Shown here piece by piece: positions 55,944-64,000 of a stretch of 64,000 nt of DNA (position 1 is its first letter; each line of letters opens with the position of its first letter). The position numbers were made by a program, and so were the translations under genes. Under the pieces are notes generated by a model. That model worked only from the letters and a program-made list of their open reading frames with translations. It was not told the DNA's origin and made no database searches. The DNA is from Liriodendron chinense (lineage: Eukaryota; Streptophyta; Magnoliopsida; Magnoliales; Magnoliaceae), in NCBI GenBank assembly GCA_003013855.2, contig ML058586.1:4082196-4146195 (forward strand). The letters are read 5' to 3'.

Positions 55944-58040
55944 GATGTGATGGGGCCCACGGACACTACCTATGAGATCGATGCTGTCCATATATTTCGC
56001 CATTTCATTTTAGGTCACAACCAAAAACAAAAGGGGAAGATTTGAATACCAGGTGTACCACACCAGAAGAAATAATGGTGATTGAATGGCTACCATTGAA
56101 AACATGTGATGGGGCTACAGACGTTTCTGATCAAGCAGATATTTGTGTTTTCCCTTCAATTAAGTCCGAGTGACCTTATGAGTAGGTTGGATGCCCCTGA
56201 TAAATATCAGGGTGGGCCCTAGGAAGTTTTCAACGGATTCCCACAGAGCACTATGGATTCCCACAGACCACTTGGATTCCCACAAGGCACTATGGATTCC
56301 CACAGACCGCTTTGGATTTCCACAGGGCACTATGGATTCCCACATACCGCTTTGGATTCCCACAGGGCACTATGGATTCCCACAGGGCACTATGGATTCC
56401 CACAGAGCACTATGAATCCCATAGGGCACTATGGATTCCCACAGGGCACTTCGGATTCCCATACGGCACTATGGATTCCCATAGGGCACTATGGATTCCC
56501 ACAGGGCACTATGAATTCCCACAGAGCACTATGAATCCCATAGGGCGCTTTGGATTCCCATAGGGCGCTTTGGATTCCCACAGGGCGCTTCGGATTCCCA
56601 CAGGACACTATGGATTCCCACAGGGCACTATGGAATCCCATAGGGCACTATGGATTCCCACAGGGCACTTCGGATTCCCACAGGGCACTATGGATTCCCA
56701 CAGAGCACTATGAATCCCATAGGGCACTTTGGATTCCCACAGGGCACTTGGATTCCCACAGAGCACTTGGATTTCCACAGGGCACTTTGGATTCCCATAG
56801 GACACTATGGATTCCCATAGAGTACTATGGATTCCCACAGAGCACTATGAATCCCATAGAGCACTATGGATTCCCACAGGGCACTATGAATCCCATGGGG
56901 TATTATGGATTCCCACAGGGCACTATGAATCCCATAGGGCACTATGGATTCCCACATGGCACTTTGGATTCCCACAGGGCACTATGGATTCCAACAGGGC
57001 ACTATGGATTCCTACAGAGCACTATGAATCCCATAGGGCACTTTGGATTCCCACAGGGCACTTGGATTCCCACAGGGCACTTTGGATTCCCACAGGGCAC
57101 TATGGATTCCCACAGAGCACTATGGATTCCCACAGGGCACTATGAATCCCATAGGGGACTATGGATTCCCACAGGGCACTATGGATTCCCACAGACCACT
57201 TGGATTTCCACAGGGCACTATGGATTCCCACAGACCGCTTTGGATTCCCACAGGGCAATATGGATTTCCACAGAGCACTATGGATTCCCACAGGGCACTA
57301 TGAATCCCATAGGGCACTATGGATTCCCACAGGGCACTTTGGATTCCCACAGGGCACTATGGATTCCAACATGGCACTATGGATTCCCACAGAGCACTAT
57401 GGATTCCCACAGAGCACTATGAATCCCATAGGGTACTTTGGATTCCCACATGGCACTTTGGATTCCCACAGGGCACTATGGATTCCCACAGAGCACTATG
57501 AATTCCCACAGGGCACTATGAATCCCATAGGGCACTATGGATTCCCACAGGGTACTATGGATTCCCAGAGGGCACTATGAATCCCATAGGGCACTATGGA
57601 TTCCCACAGACCACTTGGATTCCCACAGGGCACTAAGGATTCCCACAGACCGCTTTGGATTCCCACAGGGCACTATGGATTCCCACAGGGCACTATGGAT
57701 TCTCACAGACCGCTTTGGATTCCCACAGGGCACTTTGGATTCCCACAGGGCACTATGGATTCCCACAGAGCACTATGAATCCCATATGGCACTTTGGATT
57801 CCCACAGAGCACTATAGATTCCCACCGAGCACTTGGATTCTCACAGGGCACTTTGGATTCCCACAGGGCACTATGGATTCCCACAGAGCACTATGGATTC
57901 CCACAGACCTACCCTATTTAATGGATGGGTTTGATCAGACCCAATATTCCCACTTTTTCATTTGATGTGGCTCACCTACACCTTCGATCTGCCTCATTTC
58001 CCGGCTCGTCGCCTAAAATAAGATGGCCTATTCAATGAAC
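55944..58040 (+). mobile_element. GGCCCAC MITE split by the 20-bp satellite
   Basis: Left part 55944-56234 (GATGGGGCCCACGGACACTA, ACACCAGAAGAAATAATGGT, GGTGGGCCCTAGGAAGTTTT) and right part 57910-58040 (ATTCCCACTTTTTCATTTG, ATGTGGCTCACC, TCGATCTGCCTCATTTCCCG) are consecutive halves of the family consensus. The array 56235-57909 occupies the position between them. The MITE itself has ATTCCCACT at the right junction. Confidence 0.7.
56235..57909 (+). repeat. 20-bp satellite array 2 (GGATTCCCACAGGGCACTAT)
   Basis: About 84 tandem units of 20 bp with scattered 19-bp units. Three main variants: CAGGGCACTAT, CAGAGCACTAT and CAGACCGCTTT after GGATTCCCA; plus a GAATCCCATAGGGCACTAT form that nearly always follows a CAGAGCAC or CAGGGCAC unit. 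Plus orientation. Confidence 0.97.
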
Positions 58041-58348
58041 GCGATCAGATCCATGTCATGTAAAAGGAGCTGGGTAGATGAAAGCATGGCATCTACTCCG
58101 ACCTTCGCCAACAGCAAAAAGTCAGGCCTTCGCAAAAATCCGTTGTTGCAGCCCACACATGCACTCATTCGTCATTACATAAATCAATATACGAAGATCC
58201 CAAAATGGGAACAATTCATTTAAACATTCCATCTTATGTCGTTAAATTGTTCCCCCAGCTAAAATACATCAGAAAACAAAAGCATTTATCCAACACTTAG
58301 AATATAACAAACCCAGCAAAAAAAAAAAAAGAAAACTAAACTAGGATC

Positions 58349-59575
58349 CTAATGATCTAAAGAAGCCGGGGATGGAGGTGGCGCGTTCTCCTTCTCGATG
58401 CAGCAAAGGATCTGCTGCATCTTCCTGTAGAGCCGCTTATTCCAACGCTCCTGACGCTCTGCCCCAGCCGCCACCGCTCGCTCTAAGGCTACAATATGTT
58501 CTTCTAAGCCGGCAGTGGGCCGGTAGTCTTCATCTTCATCTTCTGCCACATCCTCTTCCTCCTCTGATTCATATTCTTCTTCGCTCTCTGACTCATCTAA
58601 TAGTCTGGCATTCGAAGGTCCTGCCCTAGGACCTTGTGGTACATTATCCTTCAACCGTCCCACATTCTTCGTATTGATCTCATTAAAGTCAACTAGGCGC
58701 GAAGTAGTAGTAGCAAGTCCAAACTGCTTCGCCAACTGACATGCCAAGCGCCCGAATGGCAAATTCAGGGGTCATGATGTGGAAATGGGCTTCAGCATTT
58801 GGGTCAGAACAATAGAGGGTAGGCATACCATCTCCTGCTTACCCACTCTATACAACACCTCAACCATGTAAGGTGTCAACTCAGTGTGGTTCCCCGCTCA
58901 GGAATAAACATTGTGGACAAAAATGTGATGCAGCTTATGGAACACTGGCAACAGATTGGACGACCTCAAATAATTTCCTTTCTCCCACTCCACGTAATTG
59001 CCACATAGAAACTTCGTATGTGTGCCTCTCATATTCCGACGGTCCGGGTCACCCTCCTTCACCACGACTCGACCACATGACACCCCGATGGCTTTAGCAA
59101 TAACATTAATGTCAACTCGGCGTAATATCCAGTTAACCTCTACATCAAACATCGGAGGATCTGATCGTGGATTCCTAGAAGCGGAATAGAATTCCTCCAC
59201 CGTTATGTCGTTGGCGACCGAGGTGGGATGGAATATGGGGTCCCATCCCAGGGTTGTAAGCCATTCCCCCATCGTTGAATCCTAAAAAATGCCTGGAATA
59301 TCAACCCTAGCCTCAAATGTTATCTTCCTGCGTGAATACTTATTCCAACCTTTTGTACGAGGGCCACGCTCGGAAGTTGCCTCATCTCTTCGAGGCCCAT
59401 GAGAGGACGACGCACCAGCGTCATCATTCTTCTTCTTGCGTACAGGGCGGCTAGGGCCTGCCCCTCTCGAAGAAGCCTTTCGTTTGGCCATCATAGCAAC
59501 GAAGAAAGGAAGAAGAACAAAAGATGCAACTGAAGAAAGGAAACCGGCCATAATAGCTTCTTCTCTTCTTTGCAA
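58349..59575 (-). pseudogene. Plant transposon-associated protein (PF20167/Transposase_32-like), three in-frame stops
   Basis: One minus-strand frame. The N-terminal part is basic and Ser/Gly-rich (KRKASSRGAGPSRPVRKKKN). Then come KITFEARVDIPGIF, a TAG at 59282-59284, EWLTTLGWDPIF ... VEEFYSASRNPRSDPPMFDV, EVNWILRRVDINVIAKAIGV, a TGA at 58898-58900, HTELTPYMVEVLYRVGKQEM, a TGA at 58772-58774, then FGRLACQLAKQFGL and an acidic tail rich in Glu/Asp ending with a coiled-coil-like VALERAVAAGAERQERWNKR. The FY-(x)n-V-W/FxxxxIN layout is typical of the plant retroelement-linked PF20167 family. Both TGA stops fit CGA-to-TGA change. Family assignment is from memory. Confidence 0.6.
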
Positions 59576-59804
59576 CTCACCAATCTTAATGGGAAACCCA
59601 AAACGAGATCTGCTTTTACCTAAAATCCGTGCAGAGCTTCAAGAGTTTTAGCCGTCAAGAGCTGTTCGGAGCCAATCTAGTGGAAAAGAACGGTTGGAAA
59701 AGGTGTACATCGTCTAGGGGAGATAGGTATTTTGAGAGGGAGAACGAAAAACCGTTGGAATGTGGGGTCGGATCCTTTCTTAAACTTTTTTAAAAAGGTA
59801 CTTC

Positions 59805-60160
59805 GTGTCCGTCGGTGGACCGAAGTCGTGATCGACGAGCCGAAGGAAAGTATATTTTGAACTATGCTACATACCGAAGACCTTCGGCCGGAACCGAAGT
59901 ACGCTGGACAATCACTCGGTGGACCGAAAAATTCATCGGCGTGCCGAAAATAAAAGCAGTGAACTTATGAAAAAATCAAAGACCTTCGGTCAGAACCGAT
60001 GTACACTGGAAGAATTGTCGGTGGACCGACGGTCTTCTTCGGTTAGCCGACGAAGTACATGTAATCCAACTTCGGCGCGATCTCGTCTTGTCGGTTGGAA
60101 CCGATGGCCTACTTCGGCGGGCCGAAGGTGTTCGTCGGTTGACCGACGACTGCTCCCCTC
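59805..60160. repeat. Cluster of CGG...CCG palindromic words
   Basis: At least nine short inverted words of the type TCGGTGGACCGA, TTCGGCCGGAACCGAAG, TTCGGTTAGCCGA, CTTCGGCGGGCCGAAG and GTCGGTTGACCGAC, spaced about 25-40 bp apart. This is the arrangement found inside the LTRs at 1-402, 16280-16420, 32180-32310 and 34180-34310, so it is probably the hypervariable part of another LTR. LTR ends were not identified. Confidence 0.6.
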
Positions 60161-60219
60161 ATTGCGCAAAACGATTGTGGTTGTCATGCATTTTAACACA
60201 TGTCAAACTCACAAAGCAG

Positions 60220-60413
60220 CTCTGTGGGAATCCATAGTGCCCTATGGGAAGCAATATTGCTCTGTGGGAATCCATATTGCTCTGTGGGAATCGAAAATGC
60301 TCAGTGAGAATCCAAAGTGGCCTGTGGGAATCCACACTGGCCTGTGGGAATCCATAGTGCTCTGTGGGAATCCATAGAGGCCTGTGGGAATCCATAGTGC
60401 CCTGTGGGAATCC
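60220..60413 (-). repeat. 20-bp satellite array 3a
   Basis: About 10 units in minus orientation (CTCTGTGGGAATCCATAGTG type), more heterogeneous than array 2 (GAAAATGCTCAGTGAG, GAGGCCTGTG forms). Confidence 0.95.
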
Positions 60414-60768
60414 GAGTTTGTTTGCTCCAGAAAAATCTGATTCGACTGGGATCGGTTTCGTTGGAAATTTCGAAGCAGGCCGGGCCAAGTTCAAACAGAT
60501 GGCGGCTCTTTTTCTGCTTGTTTATTTAAATAGAAAAGAAATAAAAAAGTCATAAAAAGTACAAACGTATCTTACTATAGGCATTCTGACATCCTCCGAA
60601 GGAGTGCAGCTTCAAAATAGACATGTAAGAGCATTTTCTAAAGAAAAGTGCACAAGCATAATTTTACAAGTGTAAGGAAACAATGTGCATTCATATATAT
60701 GTATTATGTATTATCCATATCATCTTGTATATGTATTATCCACGTTGTCCATCCATTTTACATATCAT
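60414..60768. other. Spacer between satellite arrays
   Basis: A/T-rich unique-looking sequence with ATATGTATTATCCA repeated near 60698-60740. No gene. Confidence 0.5.
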
Positions 60769-62112
60769 TGTGGGAATCCAAAGTGCTCTGTGGGAATCCA
60801 CAGCGGCCTGTGGGAATCAATATTGCTCTGTGGGAATCCATAGTGCCCTGTGTGAATCCAAACTGCCCTGTGGGAATCCAAACTGCCCTGTGGGAATTGA
60901 AGTGCCCTGTGGGAATCCATAGTGCCCTGTGGGAATTGAAGTGCCCTGTGGGAATCCATAGTGCCCTATGGGATTCATAGTGCCCTGTGGGAATCCAAAG
61001 TGCCCTGTGGGAATCCATAGTGCTCTGTGGGAATCCAAAGTGGTCTATTAGAAATCCATAGTGCCATGTGGGAATCCATAGTACCCTGTGGGAATCCATA
61101 GTGCCCAGTGGGAATCCATAGTGCCCTGTGGGAATCCAAAGCGGTCTGTTAGGAATCCATAGTGCCCTGTGGGAATCCATAGTACCCTGTGGGAATCCAA
61201 GTGCTCTATGGGAATCCATAGTGCCCTGTGGCAATCCAAGTGCCTTGTGGAAATCCAAAGTGCCCTGTGGGATTCATAGTGCCCTGTGGGAATCAATTTT
61301 GCTCTGTGGGAATCCATAGTGCCCTGTGGGAATCCAAAGTGCCCTATGGGAATCGAAGTGCCCTGTGGGAATCCATAGTGCCCTATGGGATTCATAGTGC
61401 CCTATGGGATTCATAGTGCTCTTTGGGAATTCATAGTGCTCTGTGGGAATCCATAGTGCCCTGTGGGAATGCATAATGCCCTGTGGGAATCCAAATGCCC
61501 TGTGGGAATCCAAAGCGGTCTGTGGGAATCCATAGTACTCTGTGGGAATCCATAGTGTCCTGTGGGAATCCATAATGCCCTGTGGGAATCCGAAGTGCCC
61601 TGTGGGAATCCATAGTGCCCTATGGGATTCATAGTGCTCTGTGAGAATCCATAGTGCTCTGTGGGAATCCATAGTGCCCTGTGGGATTCCATATTGTTTT
61701 GTGGGATTCATAGTGCCCTATGGGAATCCATTGTGCCCTGTGGGAATCCAAGTGCTCTGTGGGAATCCATAGTGCCCTGTGGGATTCCATATTGTTTTGT
61801 GGGATTCATAGTGACCTGTGGGAATCCGAAGTGCCCTGTGGGAATCCATAGTGCCCTGTGGGAATCCAAGTGCCCTGTGGGAATCCAAAGTGCCCTATGG
61901 GATTCATAGTGCTCTGTGGGAATCCATAGTGCCCTGTGGGAATCCAAGTGCCCTGTGGGAATCCAAAGTGCCCTATGGAATTCATAGTGCTCTGTGGGAA
62001 TCCATAGTGCCCCGTGGGAATCCATAGTGCCCTGTGGGAATCCGAAGTGCCCTGTGGGAATCCATAGTGCCCTGTGGGAATCCAAAGTGCCCTATGGGAT
62101 TCAAAGTGCCCT
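60769..62112 (-). repeat. 20-bp satellite array 3b
   Basis: About 67 units, minus orientation. Contains the same variant set as array 2 in reverse complement, including ATAGTGCCCTATGGGATTC and AAAGCGGTCTGTGGGAATCC, plus array-specific forms (CATATTGTTTTGTGGGATTC; AAGTGGTCTATTAGAAATCC). Confidence 0.97.
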
Positions 62113-62126
62113 AAGGTGCGGATGGG

Positions 62127-62319
62127 CAAGGTATTCCCAAATGGTAACGGTGGCTGTAACGGCCACCACTGTTGACATTACAGACTGTTTCGGCCCAATA
62201 ATGGACCATTATGCGGCCATTGCAGGCCATTCATTCCATAAGCCATTACGGATCTATAACGTATAATAGTTTACCATTATGTAACAGATGTTACTGTGTA
62301 ACCATTTTTTAATACCTTG
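62127..62319. mobile_element. Small MITE with CAAGGTATT inverted ends
   Basis: CAAGGTATT at 62127-62135 and AATACCTTG at 62311-62319 enclose about 190 bp rich in GTAACGG/CCGTTAC words (GGTAACGGTGGCTGTAACGG). It starts 15 bp after the end of array 3b. No target duplication found. Confidence 0.5.
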
Positions 62320-62439
62320 CACATGAGTGCTCAATATAAATTAATTGCGATTACCCAATGTCAAAAGGAGGAAAGGGGCAATTTGGGCCAGCGGGCTCTA
62401 TCCCATTCATAATAAGCGTCTAGCCCCCATATTGTCATT

Positions 62440-62550
62440 AGATCATTTGAAGTCCTTAGGAGCCGGGCGTTCATACCACAAAATGATCTGAGAAAATGGA
62501 TGAATAGCATGGATGAATCACATACATCACGGTGGAGGTCACACAGCACC
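62440..62550. repeat. Half copy of the GGCCCAC MITE family
   Basis: AAATGATCTGAGAAAATGGA, AGCATGGATGAATCACATAC and ATCACGGTGGAGG match the right half of 48818-49252. Confidence 0.55.
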
Positions 62551-62886
62551 GATCAACAGCTACTTTCCCCCCAACATGTGCCGTAGATATATGTCTCTAT
62601 CATATTCGCTTCCAACCCAATTTCCAATGCAAAACCTACCTACCCACTAAATCCTCTCCATCTCTCTTGTTAACTTGGTGGATGATATGTGGACCATTGA
62701 TAAGTAATTGGTTCATATCCAATGGTCGTAATCGTCCGAATCGTCTAATAACCGTAACTCTTAATCTATTGATCCTTCATGGTAAGGCCCAAAAAATGAA
62801 TAGTATAGATCTCATTTACATATGACACGTGTGCAAGGACCTTCTGTGTCCGTCAATGACAATTTGGGAAAACTTCACCATCCATA
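62551..62886. other. Intergenic DNA, nothing recognised
   Basis: No supported gene or element. Confidence 0.45.
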
Positions 62887-63052
62887 TGTTGGGAAAAGCT
62901 GGCAGCGAAAGCGGAACGCCGAAACCGTGAAGCAATGCAAAATCAAATGAGTAACAAGATGCAATCAATCACACAAAAGCATTCAACACAAGAGACTTCG
63001 AATTTTACGTGGAAAAACCCCAAAACGGGTAAAAAACCACGACACAAAGCGA
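62887..63052 (-). mobile_element. Copia LTR fragment cut by satellite array 4
   Basis: TGTTGGGAAAAGCTGGCAGC, TTACGTGGAAAAACCCC and GGGTAAAAAACCACGACACA match the start of the LTRs at 31756 and 33807 in order and spacing. The match stops at 63052 (...AAAGCGA) and the 20-bp array begins at once. The rest of the LTR is not in the window. Confidence 0.75.
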
Positions 63053-64000
63053 TCCATAGTGCCCTGTGGGAATCCAAAGCGGACTGTGGGAATCCATAGT
63101 GCCCTGTGGGAATCCAAAGCGGTCTGTGGGAATCCATAGTGCCCTGTGGGAATCCAAGTGCTCTGTGGGAATCCATAGTGCCCTGTGGGAATCCAAAGCG
63201 GTCTGTGGGAATCCAAAGTGCCCTGTGGGAATCCAAAGTGCCCTGTGGGAATCCATAGTGCCCTATGGGATTCATAGTGCCCTGTGGGAATCCATAGTGC
63301 TCTGTGGGAATCCATAGTGCCCTGTGGGAATCCAAACTGTCCTGTGGGAATCCAAAGCGGTCTGTGGGAATCCATAGTGCCCTGTGGGAATCCAAAGCGG
63401 TTTGTGGGAATCCATAGTGCCCTGTGGGAATCCATAGTGTCCTGTGGGAATCCAAAGCGGTCTATGGGAATCCATAGTGACCTGTGGGAATCCAAAGCGG
63501 TTTGTGAAAATCCATAGTGCCCTGTGGAAATCCAAGTGCTCTGTGGGATCCATAGTGACCTGTGGGAATCCAAAGCGGTCTGTGGGAATCCATAGTGACC
63601 TGTGGGAATCCAAAGTGCCCTATGGGATTCATAGTGCCCTATGGAATTCATAGTGCCCTGTGGAAATCCATAGTGCTCTGTGGGAATCCATATGCCCTGT
63701 GGGAATCCAAAGCAGTCTGTGGGAATCCATAGTGCCCTGTGGGAATCCAAAGCAGTCTGTGGGAATCCATAGTGCCCTGTGGGAATCCATAATGCCCTGT
63801 GGGAATCCAAAGCGGTCTGTGGGAATCCATAGTGCCCTGTGGGAATCCGAAGTGGTCTGTGGGAATCCATAGTGCTTTGAGGGAATCCATAGTGCCCTGT
63901 GGGATTCCATATTGTTTTGTGGGATTCAATATCGGTCTGTGGGATTCCACGGTGCTCTATGGGATTCCATATTGGTCTGTGGGATTCCATAGTGCTCTGT
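63053..64000 (-). repeat. 20-bp satellite array 4, runs off the window
   Basis: About 47 units, minus orientation, continuing past the window edge. Enriched for the AAAGCGGTCTGTGGGAATCC and AAAGCAGTCTG variants; towards 63900-64000 it changes to GTGGGATTCCATATTG/ATAGTGCTCTGTGGGATTCC forms. Confidence 0.97.

Noticed and set aside
62983..63990. 335-residue ORF on the minus strand, and the 290-residue ORF at 56550-57422
   Set aside because: They are the translation of the 20-bp satellite, which has no stops on one strand; no start context, domain or non-repeat sequence supports a gene.
56235..64000. Possible CRISPR-like array
   Set aside because: Units are head-to-tail without unique spacers, and the genome is a plant nuclear genome.

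Overview
This is a stretch of a large, repeat-rich flowering-plant genome. The evidence is spliceable SABATH methyltransferase genes, plant LTR retrotransposons primed by initiator tRNA-Met, TRIMs, L1-type LINEs with an RNase H domain, a MuDR-type transposase and many MITEs carrying GTGGGGCCCAC. The abundance of those GGGCCC-palindrome MITEs makes me think of a magnoliid (Magnolia or Liriodendron type), but that is recollection and not proof.

Genes. Two SABATH carboxyl methyltransferase genes lie in tandem on the + strand. The first (615-13706) shows only exons 3 and 4; its first two exons are not visible, and its intron 3 has been inflated to about 12.4 kb by nested transposons. The second (24184-29146) is complete: a TATA box, four exons with canonical splice sites, 372 residues, and the Met-Trp pair typical of salicylate/benzoate methyltransferases. 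The only other host-type gene is a broken receptor-kinase C-terminus (36568-37216, - strand).

Transposons, left to right. Intron 3 of gene 1 holds one LINE with matching 15-bp target duplications (1889-1903 and 12643-12657). That LINE was hit by a three-LTR tandem TRIM (itself hit by a solo LTR), by a 7.8-kb non-autonomous element with two nearly identical 3.4-kb LTRs and a CGATC target duplication, and by a second TRIM. 14733-15645 is a minisatellite of about 34 bp rich in TCP-type GGGCCCAC sites. 15970-24100 is gene-poor MITE, SINE and LINE debris. 29600-36110 is LINE wreckage interrupted by a hAT-type MITE and a Gag-protease-only Copia element (31756-34351). 39-50 kb contains MITEs, a SINE, a Mutator-type MITE and Copia and Gypsy remnants. 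51267-54150 is a dead MuDR transposase that lost the segment with its first catalytic acidic residue. 58349-59575 is a dead plant transposon-associated gene.

The most unusual part is 50.3-64.0 kb. At least 235 copies of a 20-bp repeat (consensus GGATTCCCACAGGGCACTAT) lie in five separate arrays, two in one orientation and three in the other. One array sits inside a MITE and another breaks off a Copia LTR; the last runs off the window. One strand of the repeat is open in all three frames, which creates long but probably spurious ORFs of up to 335 residues.
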